Assembly: GCA_002633025.1 (NCBI GenBank)
Contig: NMRB01000005.1
Location: 757,082 to 821,081, forward strand
DNA: 64,000 nucleotides
Source of the DNA: Notospermus geniculatus
Taxonomy: Eukaryota; Nemertea; Pilidiophora; Heteronemertea; Lineidae
Reading direction: 5' to 3'
Position numbers and translations under genes: made by a program. Below are positions 13,301 through 33,935 of the stretch, in pieces. The notes beneath the pieces are model-generated. The model saw only the letters and a list, made by a program, of their open reading frames with translations, was not told the DNA's origin and searched no databases. The stretch's first letter is position 1, and each line of letters starts with the position of its first letter.

Positions 13301-16300
13301 AAGTCTTTCCCATAAAATGAGTCAAAATATTTGTCCATTTCTCCTCGAAGCTAATGACTTCCAGCACCACTGGTGAAAGAACCACCACTAATCTTGCACT
13401 GGCTGTTTTGGTCTTGCTTGAATTTTACACCTTTCACTTCTTCCATTTCCAGCAATACCAGATAGTCCGACCAGCGTTACATTGTATGTCGCAAATAATT
13501 CATCATTACTAGTCAACTACAAGGAACCAGCCAATCACAATGGAGCAATCATCACACGCTATAAAGGTAAATTTAATGATAATCTACCGCTATACCCTTG
13601 CCATCAAATCCGACCTGAATCATGCACTTTCCAAGAAAATTCGCTCCTCGTATTGAATCGACTCAATGATACTTCTTTCGCTTGATGATCCTGTTACACT
13701 TCCTTTGAATGCTTTTGTTGTGGAGTTAGTAATTACCAAATAACTGTATCTCATTTCCCTATCCTCCTATTTCAGTTGAGTGGAGCTGTTTTGAGGAATT
13801 TCAGCCCCTAGCAGGAGAAACTGTGATCAGCGGGAACGACCTTCGTTATCAGATTCCTGACCTTATCCAGGGTAATATGTACTACGTACGGGTAACAGCC
13901 GGTAATATCAAAGGCTACGGACCTTATGCAGCTTCAGATCCACCATATGCTGTGCCATCGAGTTGGAGGGAGGTTGACAATATGGCACCTCGGTCTGAGG
14001 GAAAATTGAAACTGTTGGATACCTTATTTACAAATATCAGAAATGCAAGACCAGCAGATGCCTCTGAGATCAAAGGTAAGTCGAGAGGTTTGCTTCTGTG
14101 ATTGGTACTTGTAGTCAGTTTAGAAGAAATTTTGCCTGAATGCAATTAACACTTGAAATCTCATTTTCAAGGAAAAAGATATTTCCTTTGCGTTTAGCTG
14201 AACATGTTGGCTAAGCCTCATGTATTATGCATTCCAGACACTGTCTCTGAGTCACCTCTCCATCAACGCAAACCAAATGTCAAGAAGAGCTTCAAGAATC
14301 TCTTCACAGCACCAAAATTTCAGAAGAATCTCAAAAGGTCAGTATTATGTCAGACTTAGACAGTTGGTGATTGGTGGATCTCTATTTTCAATTGACCTAT
14401 CAGAGCAATTCTTCTATACTCAGCCAACTTTCAAGTGTAATCTGAACCAGAATTGGCCCACACCTGTAGATATGTACTCAATGAAAATTTTCCCATCTTT
14501 ATTACAGCCGTGGTGTCTACATCGCCAGTCTCCTGTATAATGAGGACAGAGTTCTAGTCACTGAAGACACACTCCCAATCGTAGAAGTTGATGAAAACTT
14601 CACCAGTACGAGCCTTCATACCGACTTTCATTGGATGATGAAAGTTGCCTGCACCTGGGAAGACGTGAAATCACTCCGTCAAGACATGGACAAAAACTCT
14701 AGCTCGAGCACTGTGCATTTTCGGAGTAAACTCCTCCAGGCTGCTGCCCAGCTTCAAAACGGTCTTGGCATTCAGGACTTGGGCCAGTTCCATTTTAGAC
14801 CATTTAAAGATTCAGCAGGAACTATCATGTTCGTCATAGTGAATAACATTCGTGATCCGAAAATAGTGAACACGTCCAACACCAGGTGGACACCATTGAC
14901 GAAGTTGCAGAAACGACTTTCAGTTCCAACGCTGACGGAAAACAATAATGCTCTGGATATGGTCATGACAGGCTTAACGGTAAGATTCTATCCTCACGGC
15001 ATCTTGCTGTGTTAGTGTTGAATATCGGTGATTAATCCATTGGAATTCCTTGCTCTGCAGGCAGATCGGAATGCTATTGTGTAAACTTAGGGGTGGACTC
15101 TGCTCATTCCCATTCAATTTAGATCCATTGGAGTTCTAAATCTTCTCGACTCAAGCAACTTGAGCGAACCTCTGTAAGTACAAAAGTGCTTATATCACCA
15201 TGATCGTCTTTTCAGGAAATTATCCGATATGACCAGAACAGCAAGAAACCAATGGAACCCGGTCTCTACCTTGGCTACCTGAAGTTACGGAGCTCGGTTG
15301 ATCTGATCCGAGTCATGGTCCCAGAGAGGATACCCAACATTGTGCCACATGTCAAGATACGAGGATGTCCCAATGTGTCCAGGTGAGGAGAACGATCAGA
15401 ATCTGTCATTTTGCTCTGTTCAAGATTGTCGAACTCCTCTCTTCAGCAGCAGATCTCAGATGTGCATCAAAAATTCATTGTGATGTTTTGTTGTCTCTTT
15501 TCAGAGAAGAGTGGGAGTGGGTTCAGAGTCTCAGCGCAAATGACGTCAAAGAATCTCCAACGCCCGGCCAGGTCAACTTTCAGAATCTCCTCACAGACGG
15601 CTGCAAAAATCTCCTGAGAGATTTAGGAATCAACGAAGATGACGCAATAAGCCACCGTTTGTACGACCTTGAGGTGATCGAACTCAGCGACGATGTCTCG
15701 TTCCTTCTACTCTTGCCTGCAGTGGAGCATGTATGCAGTGTCCCCGGTCATAATGACGAACTGTCCAGCAAGGAAGGTTTCCTGACACCACCTGTACAAG
15801 TGTTTGAAATGGGTGAGTTTTCTACTTCAGGTCAACAAATTCTGCTCAAAACATTACCTGTACATTGGCGCTGACGCTCATGAGAGTTGTAATCATTTTC
15901 TGGACAAGAACTTGGGTGATCAAATGACTTTGGGTCCTAAACAAGTTCTTTGACTTCCTCTCCATGTTATAGTTCGCTTTCTTTTTTAAATCGTCCAAAA
16001 TGTTTGAGGGCTTGATTGAAACATCAATTGATTTTGCCTTTGCAAATGCATCTTTCTGTCAACTGAGTCAATATTTTCTGCTCTTTCAGTCCACATGTGC
16101 ACATATCAGCGAGATTTCATCAACCGCTATTCCCGGCTTTCATCCATATTAGAGATGGACTTGCAGCTGGCTCAACAAGCGCAAAGAGAGGTAAGCTATG
16201 AAGAAGCAACTCATATGATACGTGACAGTATTCTTAAGGCATCTCTCCATGTGAGAGTTCTCTTGTGGAAGTTGGCCCTCAGTTGGCAGTTCATCATTGT

Positions 16301-17316
16301 TGGTTCCCTCGCAACTTATGCTGAGACCAATGACACAAACGACTACCCATATTTTGTTACGGATGAGTTATCGATTGTGAGCCAACTTCGTAGAAAACTC
16401 ACTGGGAGCAGCACCATCTGGATTGATCAACTTGACGACAATAAAAGTCAGTTAAGGCTATGATGCTTGTGGCCTCTGGTCTGAGGGAAGGTTGTTACTT
16501 GTTGCTCATAATGTTTTTCTCTCCTTGCAGGCGTTTTCATCAGATGAAGTAACTGCTTCAAAAGAGCGACTTGAGATGGTGACAAAGTTTCAGCAGACAC
16601 TTGATGAGGCATGGCGTGGAATGCGATGGACTATGGATATTATTACGTACGGACGAGACAAGACAGTTCGGGGTGGATTGCCGTTAGGAGTGTTGTACGC
16701 TCCGCCGCCATCACCGAACTGCTCGCCTGAAATGTATCGCAAGGATATGGAACACGTGACATCCAGCGCGAGTGACCTTGGTTACCATAGTGATAGAAAC
16801 TCTGCAGATTATAATATGGATACACAGAGTAATGTTAGTCGTGATAGAAACAGTACATGTGATATGGACATGACGGATTTTGCGGGTGATAGTACGGTTA
16901 CCAGTGGGTACTGTTCACATAATTTAAGTGACGATGCTTCGCTGATGAGCAATGCATCAAACACAACATTGCCAGGCATTCTACGTGTGTTTGCTGCATA
17001 TGAGACAGGACTCTCCAGAGGTACTAGTGTAAAGCTACACGTGACGCCACGGACAACATCACGGGAAGTGATTGACTTGGTTGTCCAGCAGTTAAACCGT
17101 GCAACACGGATGCGAAATCCAAGCGGACCGTTTTATTCCGATGAACAGTTGGAGGAGTTCTGCCTGGTAGCTGTGATAGGGGCTCGTGAACGGGTATTGA
17201 GGGATGATTATCAGCCTCTTACGCTGCAGAATCCTTGGACAAAGGGGCGTTTATTCGTACGCATGAAGTGTGATCTTCTGGCTGCCTTGGAACAAACGCA
17301 AGTCACAACTGTGTAA
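4399..17316 (+). CDS. ANKFN1: ANKFN1 / Wide awake / Nmf9-type protein (ankyrin, FN3, Ras-association), copy-1 path
   Basis: Predicted exons: 4399-4736, 5528-5676, 5908-6009, 6642-6720, 7232-7335, 7453-7586, 12148-12201, 12803-12881, 13453-13566, 13776-14075, 14238-14337, 14508-14979, 15216-15382, 15505-15812, 16090-16190 and 16531-17316. They total 3387 nt (1128 residues) and every junction is phase-consistent. Order of regions: basic Ser-rich N-terminus; ankyrin repeats at about 197-260 (ALFDAVEHQDMDAVKTLL, then DGFMPLDIAIMTNNMPLAKL); an FN3 domain at about 347-455 (IPDSPTSVTLYV, ITRYKVEWS, YYVRVTAGNIKGYG); a conserved block with GLYLGYLKLRSSVD near 690; and a C-terminal Ras-association-like domain at about 1015-1115. 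In flies and mice the family (Wake/Nmf9/Ankfn1) is a cytoplasmic neuronal adaptor linked to sleep and vestibular function. The start at 4399 and exon 12148-12201 (weak donor) are the least certain parts. Confidence 0.85.
4608..4736 (+). CDS. ANKFN1: ANKFN1-type exon, basic Ser/Arg-rich region (copy 1)
   Basis: The exon is preceded by a pyrimidine tract and TTTTTTCAG and followed by GTAAGT. It encodes a basic segment including GLSRLARRLSQKERRTRD and KRTLRQRSVSLD, which looks like a phosphorylation or basic-interaction region. In copy 1 the frame is also open upstream to an ATG at 4399, so this could be the end of a longer first exon. Copy 2 has the same exon at 8407-8535. Confidence 0.75.
6642..7335 (+). 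CDS. ANKFN1: Ankyrin-repeat exons of the ANKFN1-type gene (copy 1)
   Basis: Exons 6642-6720 and 7232-7335 encode two ankyrin-type helix-loop-helix units. The first reads ALFDAVEHQDMDAVKTLLE and the second DDGFMPLDIAIMTNNMPLAKLMLKYGA; G-x-x-P-L-D-I-A-I is the recognisable ankyrin core. The codon joining them is TG|T (Cys). Exon 7453-7586 follows with a helical segment (VLEKLTGLVNSAARRVVDLM). Confidence 0.85.
7892..7902 (+). promoter_or_regulatory. YY1-like motif, copy 2
   Basis: AAGATGGCGGC is retained unchanged in the second copy of the duplicated leader. It again overlaps an ATG that opens a 52-codon frame. The duplication therefore carries its own candidate promoter element, which fits an alternative-promoter reading. 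Confidence 0.45.
8407..11842 (+). CDS. ANKFN1: Duplicated exon set of the ANKFN1-type gene (copy 2)
   Basis: Exons 8407-8535, 9783-9931, 10164-10265, 10898-10976, 11488-11591 and 11709-11842 repeat the copy-1 exons with the same lengths, phases and splice signals. They encode the same basic region and ankyrin units. Copy 2 can be joined to exon 12148 in frame, just as copy 1 can. It cannot be joined after copy 1: exon 7586 ends in phase 0, while exon 8407 needs phase 2, and reading across gives GGG TAG at once. So the sets should be alternatives, or one is an assembly duplicate. A TGA at 8375-8377 closes the leader frame that is open in copy 1. Confidence 0.8.
8647..9103. mobile_element. Insertion with long hairpin, present only in duplication copy 2
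   Basis: Copy 1 reads straight through near 4848, while copy 2 has about 455 extra bases. The insert holds two near-identical stretches with CGTATCGGATCCT units (about 8700-8770 and 8865-8930). It also holds a long inverted repeat at about 8946-9098, whose arms start near GGATGGCAGGTCGTCC and meet at GGCTTCGCCTCGTCC. It looks like one or two nested non-autonomous elements. I see no coding capacity. Confidence 0.75.
12148..12201 (+). CDS. ANKFN1: Candidate linker exon of the ANKFN1-type gene
   Basis: TATATGCAG precedes 18 codons starting KFKSSLEENPNS, followed by a weak GTGTTT donor. The exon length (54 nt) keeps phase 0 between the exon ending at 7586 (or 11842) and the exon at 12803. It starts about 10 bp after the end of the tandem duplication, so both copies could use it. 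Confidence 0.5.
13453..14075 (+). CDS. ANKFN1: Fibronectin type III exons of the ANKFN1-type gene
   Basis: Exons 13453-13566 and 13776-14075 encode an FN3 domain. The first has the A-to-C strand features (IPDSPTSVTLYVAN, LLVNYKEPANHNGA, ITRYK). The second has the VEWS strand and the diagnostic Tyr corner (MYYVRVTAGNIKGYGPYA), followed by a linker. The domain interrupts at YK|VEWS, a common intron position within FN3 domains. Confidence 0.85.
14508..15812 (+). CDS. ANKFN1: Conserved central block of the ANKFN1-type gene
   Basis: Exons 14508-14979, 15216-15382 and 15505-15812 encode the family-specific region between FN3 and the C-terminus. It includes GVYIASLLYNEDRVLVTED, the segment EIIRYDQNSKKPMEPGLYLG with YLKLRSSVD, and REEWEWVQSLSAND with FQNLLTDGCKNLLRDLG. 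I know no catalytic residues for this block; it is the most conserved signature of the family outside the ankyrin repeats. Confidence 0.8.
16531..17316 (+). CDS. ANKFN1: C-terminal exon with Ras-association-like domain
   Basis: The last coding exon follows CTCCTTGCAG and ends at TAA. It begins with a helical segment (ERLEMVTKFQQTLDEAWRGM), then a low-complexity Ser/Asp/Asn region. It ends in a ubiquitin-fold segment typical of Ras-association domains (GILRVFAAYETGLSRGTSVK, then TSREVIDLVVQQLNRA and EEFCLVAVI). Long members of this family carry such a domain. Binding to a small GTPase is inferred only. Confidence 0.8.
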   Translation, partial: AFSSDEVTASKERLEMVTKFQQTLDEAWRGMRWTMDIITYGRDKTVRGGLPLGVLYAPPPSPNCSPEMYRKDMEHVTSSASDLGYHSDRNSADYNMDTQSNVSRDRNSTCDMDMTDFAGDSTVTSGYCSHNLSDDASLMSNASNTTLPGILRVFAAYETGLSRGTSVKLHVTPRTTSREVIDLVVQQLNRATRMRNPSGPFYSDEQLEEFCLVAVIGARERVLRDDYQPLTLQNPWTKGRLFVRMKCDLLAALEQTQVTTV

Positions 17317-18374
17317 TGTCGGACAAAATCATTCTATGGACTTAGAGGCATTCATTCAAATCAGGAAGGAGAATGGACCTTCTATAAAGGCTTTTCAATA
17401 ACTTTGGCTAGCATAGACCACTATAGTCCATTGACCTATGAATTTCGTTCAAGGTCATTTGGCTCTTTAGAATAATTGGAGCTTATAAACAGTAGATTCT
17501 GCCAGGATGCATAAGATGAACTTCTTAGGCTCATGTTAAGCTGAGTTAAGGACCATGTGTGTAATGATGCCAGAGTTTGTGATAATGCACTAAGGTTGCT
17601 GCTCAACTTGGTGGACTTGATAATCTCTTTTCACCCAATGATATGCTCTGTGTACAAAGTTTGATGTCTCTGGAAAGAAGAACTTATGATGTGAAGAGTA
17701 TACATTGTAGTAGCAGAATTCCTTAAATATAGTCACAATTTTGTGTTGAATTGACACCCTGGAATTCAGTCTTAAAGGCCTCCAGTAGGCCTACTGTTGC
17801 TATATGCAACAAGTGTTGTAGATATACTGGTAGGCCTCTTTCCAAATGTACTTCATATACCTTGCCATGAAGCATCTGATTGGGTGAAAGGAGAATTCGC
17901 TTTGTGCAAGACAATCCATGGATTTCTTATCCCCAGTGATATAAAGTATGTGCATAAACACATTGAACAGACATTTACATTTGAGTTCATCCGTCGTTTG
18001 TTAAGTTTGAATATGATGATTACTCATATTGGACTAAGAGAAGGGATTAAGGAACCTTATATACCTGTGCCAATTTGCATTTTTTATCAATAACACTATG
18101 TGTTTTGTATCATAAACAATGATCTGTGTAAAGTCACTTAATCTATTTATTAAAAAAATGCAATGTAAAATGTATGAAATCTTTCCTTCATTGACATTAG
18201 ACCTGTTGTCGTTCAGCAAAGGCTCCCTAATCAAAACAACCCATGGCCCCAGCTAGCATACTTACAGTGAAATGCCCCCGATCCCCCACCATCCCACGAC
18301 GTTGTAACAAGTGCAGTTTGCCCCCACCTGCTCGCCCGCCCACCCACCGAAGTGTCTCCCATCGCATCCACAAA

Positions 18375-18745
18375 CGGGAATGTCTCCTGTCACATCCACA
18401 AACAGGCGTGTCTTCTGTCACATCCACAAACAGGAGTGTCTCCTGTCACATCCACAAAGAGGAGTGTCTTCCGTCACATCTACAAACAGGAGTGTCTTCT
18501 GTCACATCCACAAACAGGAGTGTCTTCTATCACATCCACAAGCAGGAGTGTCTTTTGTCACATCCACAAAGAGGAGTGCCTTCCGTCACATCCACAGAGG
18601 AGTGCCTCCTGTCACATCCACAAACAGGAGTGTCTTCTGTCACATCCACAAACAGGAGCGTTTTGTCCACAAACAGGAGCGTTTTGTGGTGGAGCGTTTT
18701 CTGTCACATCCACAAACAGGAGTGTCTCCTGTCACATCCATAAGA
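18375..18745. repeat. 28-bp minisatellite
   Basis: About a dozen tandem units containing CACATCCACAAACAGGAGTG, spaced 28 bp apart (for example 18482 to 18510), with some degenerate or shortened units near 18640-18700. Because 28 is not a multiple of three and the unit has no stop, all three plus frames stay open across it, giving spurious long ORFs. Confidence 0.9.
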
Positions 18746-19773
18746 CATGGGTGTCCTCAGACATCCCAACTCAGTTGTCTTCCATTGCTCTCTGGACTCA
18801 AAACCTACTGCTGGCTTTGTAGTCATGAATTCATTTACACACAGGCAAGGAACTCTTTGCTTCCTCATTTGTGACCGGCCTCTCATTAGTTCTCCCTGCC
18901 AACAAATGAGGGAGTGAAGAATTCACAGAGGGCGTCTCACAGAGGCGTCTCACGGCTGTGCTTGGAGATTATGGTATGCTGATAGCTTGCTTTGATTTGG
19001 TTCTTTTCCCTGGATATCTTTCTTCTCTGACAGCTCTGATCATTGTAACCTTTTTGCTCCTACCTTACCCACGGTATGCCCACCCCTTCAGTTCAGCCCA
19101 TGTTCTACCAATGGGGGTACACCCAAGGCCAGGAGATAAGTTTCCACAACACGGAATTTCTCTTGTCAGTATCTTGATATTCTCAGCTCATTTGTGCTGT
19201 TGTGACTTCGTCCCCTATTCAACGCAATGTCCCAATGATACTGGTATGCCTTTATTTGTAAGTAAACTTGCCTCATTACTCAAATTCTACTCATTTATTC
19301 CCTGGTTTGGCCAATTCCCTTTTTCCCAGTTCACCTGATCAGCTGATGCATGGACGAAGCATGCTGTCAGTGACGTCACTGATTCGCACCGCCTGATAAG
19401 AGACATCTGCGCCGCCTGACTGATACGCAGTAGGCTACAATCAAAACTCAGTTCAGCACGTGAGCTTGACTGAGCCGGTTGTTTCTCGAAGTCAATAGCC
19501 GATTTCCATTGGTTTCGTTCAGATCACTTTACTAAAAGTCATGCAAGATGGAGAAACTGGCAAAAAGATATACGGTCCGTCTGAGGCAACAACACATTGG
19601 GTAAGTAAAGTGAGTAAGAGAATAAAAAATGATCTTCAGTCGGACTTCAGTCTGACAAGCATTACAGCATCATCAGGTCAGTCAGGGGAGGTCATAGGCA
19701 TGATAGGCCTGACCCTGAGGCTGCAGACCCCTCCTCCTGCTGCTCCGACTCTTAGCTGAGCACTTTCACTGCT

Positions 19774-20136
19774 TAGGGCAAGCAAAAAAAATCTTTAGTT
19801 TATCGTCCTCCGCCCACGCCAATTTTCGGCGCCGTGCCAAATTTATTTTTATTTTTTATCAGTCTGAATTTCACGCCGCGCCGCGTATCACAGCGCCGCC
19901 AAGTGGTAGATCTGTAAACAACAGTTTCCAAAGCATTCTCTTCATGCATTTGCAGTGCTTTTGTGACAAAATCCAGTCTTAGATGGTCGGGGTGGTGACA
20001 TATGCTCAGGAGGAGTTGATTTTGTAATTTCTTCGTATCAAAATAAAATAAAAAATAAAAATAAAAAGTGCCCCCCCTTGCCTACTTTCAAGAACCACTC
20101 GGACGATAAACTAAAATTTTTTTTGGCTTGCCCTTA
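19774..20136. mobile_element. Inverted-repeat MITE
   Basis: The left end TTAGGGCAAGC, an A-run, then TTTAGTTTATCGTCC, is mirrored at the right end as GGACGATAAACT, a T-run, then GGCTTGCCCTTA. Arms are about 37 bp and almost perfect. The interior has no coding potential. It is a non-autonomous terminal-inverted-repeat element of unknown family. Confidence 0.8.
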
Positions 20137-20224
20137 GGCCTAGTAGGGGCCTGCTCTAGGGTGTTTTCAGAATGAGGGAACAAGCATTATATAGGGCCTA
20201 GGCCTACCGGTAGGCGTCCCATAA

Positions 20225-20895
20225 NNNNNNNNNNNNNNNNNNNNNNNNNNNNNNNNNNNNNNNNNNNNNNNNNNNNNNNNNNNNNNNNNNNNNNNNNNNN
20301 NNNNNNNNNNNNNNNNNNNNNNNNNNNNNNNNNNNNNNNNNNNNNNNNNNNNNNNNNNNNNNNNNNNNNNNNNNNNNNNNNNNNNNNNNNNNNNNNNNNN
20401 NNNNNNNNNNNNNNNNNNNNNNNNNNNNNNNNNNNNNNNNNNNNNNNNNNNNNNNNNNNNNNNNNNNNNNNNNNNNNNNNNNNNNNNNNNNNNNNNNNNN
20501 NNNNNNNNNNNNNNNNNNNNNNNNNNNNNNNNNNNNNNNNNNNNNNNNNNNNNNNNNNNNNNNNNNNNNNNNNNNNNNNNNNNNNNNNNNNNNNNNNNNN
20601 NNNNNNNNNNNNNNNNNNNNNNNNNNNNNNNNNNNNNNNNNNNNNNNNNNNNNNNNNNNNNNNNNNNNNNNNNNNNNNNNNNNNNNNNNNNNNNNNNNNN
20701 NNNNNNNNNNNNNNNNNNNNNNNNNNNNNNNNNNNNNNNNNNNNNNNNNNNNNNNNNNNNNNNNNNNNNNNNNNNNNNNNNNNNNNNNNNNNNNNNNNNN
20801 NNNNNNNNNNNNNNNNNNNNNNNNNNNNNNNNNNNNNNNNNNNNNNNNNNNNNNNNNNNNNNNNNNNNNNNNNNNNNNNNNNNNNNNNNNNNNNN
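20225..20895. other. Assembly gap (671 N)
   Basis: A run of N, bounded on the right by a poly-C tract (20896 onward) that probably caused the sequencing break. Any open frame spanning it is meaningless. Confidence 0.99.
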
Positions 20896-21465
20896 CCCCC
20901 CCCCCCCCCCCGCCCGCCCGACCCTTCAGGGGTCAAAGTTCATCATATTCTGAAAAAGCAGATTTTGGTCGAACAGCCCAAAAAATCAAGTTGCACACAA
21001 TACAAAATGCATTAAGACATCAAATTTTTGGGTCGCACAGAGCAAAATCACAAATGGTCATGAACTTTGAACCCTGCCCTTATCTGAAACCCTGGATCTT
21101 TGAAACTCCCAACCAACAAAAGCACCAGAGATTGACATTGCCAGAGCCTTTGAAGTCTCTTCAAATCAAGGCCAGACATTTCTCAACAGTCCAATAATAG
21201 AACCTGTTGTTTCTCATTGTCTGACTATCACTCATGTGCATGATTGTTTACAAATAATGAAGGTCACAGGGCAAACATGAGTGAAGGCCATTGGTATTCA
21301 AATTAATATTGGGAACACAATTATCTTGTTAGAGTAATAGTATGCGTAATCAGCAGGGGTTATTATTAGCTAATACCTGGTGGGCCATGTTTCTGCCATG
21401 AGTGATCTCAGGGGAGGGAAGCATGAGTGACCACCGCATGGTAACCATGTGAGGGAACTGAGGGC

Positions 21466-21474
21466 TATATATAG
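21466..21474 (+). promoter_or_regulatory. TATA-like box upstream of the ETNPPL/PHYKPL gene
   Basis: TATATATAG lies about 110 bp before the predicted ATG at 21585. A start of transcription about 30 bp downstream, near 21500, would leave a short leader. The assignment rests on motif and spacing only. Confidence 0.45.
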
Positions 21475-21584
21475 TGTGAGGACAATGGAATGGATCAGAC
21501 AGCTCCTACCTTTCGGAGAGGCAACTTGTGCTGAAGATATTTGAAATTTCTCAGATTTTAGTGTAATTTTCTCAGATCAGGAAA

Positions 21585-31749
<10,165 letters not shown>

Positions 31750-33042
31750 ACACTTTGTGATGTGACTGTTGTCTATCGAATCAGATTAGACACACACTTT
31801 GTGACCGGTGTCTATCAATCAGACTGTGACTCATACAGCAGGAGCATGATGATTGAGCAATTTTCAGTGCTACCGAGTGTCATGAACTGAAAAGTTTGAA
31901 AGACATTTGCTAGGGTAACCTTTACATGGGAACAATACTGAAGTAATCATGCAGGAAGTTCATCCATTCTGAACGAGTGGCTTCTTGACAATGTGTTGTT
32001 ATCCTTGGAGGTCTTACCTCCAGATATCTGGTGCTCCGAGAGTTGAATTAACTCTGAAGACAATTTGGACAACTGCCTTGTCAATTGTAACAGGGTAGTG
32101 CAAGTGGAAAGACAGGGTGCATTTGATCGTTATTAACTTACTGCCATATTTAGAGGCATGAACATATAACTGCCGTATTTAGAGGCATGAACATATAACT
32201 CGGACTCATTTCATTTTCATAAAATGTCATCTTTCATGTGTATGCGTGTGAAGTATAAGTGGTATACTTCTCATCATTGTGCAAAATCCCCTCCAATGAA
32301 GGCAATCTCTCCATTAGAAATCAGTGGGAGAATGGATGATTGAAGGATTGGCCATACTTAACACTGCAGTGTACTTGCCAGTACACATAAGAGCTGTTAC
32401 ATCATTTATGATGTTCCTGCTGATTAGAAGTTGAAATAGCTGTCCTTCACCATTTGAGGATAACTGTCACTACGCCCTCGGACTACTAGTACACTCTATT
32501 TGAGTCAAGTTTCATCCGAAGGCAAAGTGACCTTAGGCCTTGATATTTGAAGACGGGGTAGATGTGAATTGCCTTCTGTAGCTATCTGTGACATTCTAAC
32601 ATCAATCGATGAGGTTAGTCTGTGTTCAAAGTAGGACTTGTAAATGGTACCAAAAATTCATAAGTTAGCCGACTCGCCTTATAAATTTTTCATGGTATCT
32701 ATCACTGTGAATTTGTGTTATTGTTTGCCCCTCTATCATTCATACTGTGTATGGGTTTGAATTTTTCACCTCTGTGAGGTGTTGCTGGGTGCGTTTTGGT
32801 CAATGGGAATATGACAGGAGTTTTGGGTGGGCTGGCCTTCTGGCATTTTCACGGTAAAGCTCAGCGGTATGCTGTCTTTATAACTATTAGTTAGACACAC
32901 ATTCTGTAGGGGGCAGCACCTGTAGAAGCAGCTTTGGGCAGGCGGTTTGGTTAGGGTCAGCAAAGGTTAATCGATTACCCCAGCCCCTCCCCTCCGACCA
33001 GGGGGTCCCAGGGTCAGCATTATATATTTACTGTTTGTAGGA

Positions 33043-33275
33043 TACTGTAAAGCAGGAAAATTTCACATGCAGGAAATTTTCGCAAATTTCGCGAGAGTGT
33101 ATTAGTCACAAAAATTTCCTGTCGCAAATATAAATTACACGCAAGTGATAAATATGGTCCGTGAAAAAAAACTTTAAAAAATGGCCGAGACTCGCGAAAA
33201 TATCCTGCCGCGAATATGTCTATAATTCTTGATTCGCGAAAACTTCCTGCCGCGAAATTATCTTGCTTTACAGTA
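33043..33275. mobile_element. MITE with TACTGTAA ends and TTTCGCG-rich interior
   Basis: The left end TACTGTAAAGCAGGAAAATT is mirrored at the right end (AAATTATCTTGCTTTACAGTA). The interior has many CGCGAAA and TTTCGCG tracts. A very similar element lies at 46904-47113, and a related one at 35434-35648. TA flanks suggest a Tc1/mariner-type target site. Confidence 0.75.
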
Positions 33276-33434
33276 ATACACCAAAAACTTCCAATGTCAA
33301 CCCATTCTCACTACAAAAATCATCACACTTTTAGCATTGTTCAATTTTGCTGCAAATTTTTCGTCCTTTTCCTCTGACGTAATCTATTGATTGTTAATGC
33401 ATATTTAAATCATTTGGGGTCAAAGCATGTCCCG

Positions 33435-33440
33435 AATAAA
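33435..33440 (+). terminator. Candidate poly(A) signal of the ETNPPL-type gene
   Basis: A canonical AATAAA in CCCGAATAAAGAAAC lies about 1.7 kb after the stop codon. If used, the 3' UTR would include the 33043-33275 MITE. There is no transcript evidence here. Confidence 0.35.
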
Positions 33441-33725
33441 GAAACTTAATTATTTCATCAGCTTCCGAGTTTTCTGTTTGACTTTTAGCTCATATGACCA
33501 AAGGTCAGCAGAGTTTTAGTAAAACTGCCTAAGGGATTGATGAGATCCATTGAAAGAAACCCAGTGAAACCAACCCTGTTCCCAGGGGTATAGTTCGCTC
33601 AGACAACCTTGGACCACTCGCTCACTGATCCCTGGCGTCAGCTTTCGTGCTGCCACCTATACTTAGAGATTTTAAATACTAAAAGTCTGATATCAGAGTC
33701 CTCTTGCAGAAAATATGTTCATTAA

Positions 33726-33935
33726 AGGAGCACGGTATTGGATCTCAAATGCGTTATTTGACTGCCGACGTAGAGGGAGCCACCTAGCGGCAGTAACACG
33801 AACTACAAAAATGCATTACAAAATGTACGGAGGAAATCGGGTCAACTCGCCAATACGTCGTTGGTCCCTGGGTTGGTATTGGAGAGTGGCACAGTGGCGC
33901 CGGCTGTCGAGAAAAAGTGGCAATACCGTGCTCCT
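33726..33935. mobile_element. MITE with TTAA target duplication (piggyBac-like)
   Basis: Perfect 15-bp terminal inverted repeats AGGAGCACGGTATTG / CAATACCGTGCTCCT are flanked on both sides by TTAA (33722-33725 and 33936-33939). TTAA duplication is the hallmark of piggyBac-type transposition. At 210 bp with no coding frame, the element is non-autonomous. Confidence 0.85.

Larger units (their letters stand above)
17317..21465. other. 3' flank of the ANKFN1-type gene and intergenic region
   Basis: The region holds the probable 3' UTR (an ATTAAA variant poly(A) signal lies near 18149), a 28-bp minisatellite (18375-18745), a MITE (19774-20136), an N gap (20225-20895) and a poly-C run at the gap edge. 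No supportable coding exon was seen. Confidence 0.6.

Noticed and set aside
18375-18745. CRISPR-like array
   Set aside because: There are no unique spacers; the units are contiguous and degenerate, and the genome is clearly an intron-containing eukaryote.
18243-18874. Three overlapping plus-strand ORFs of 156-187 codons
   Set aside because: They are the three frames of one 28-bp minisatellite, not proteins.
20187-20936. Long ORF across the first gap
   Set aside because: Almost entirely N; no sequence information.
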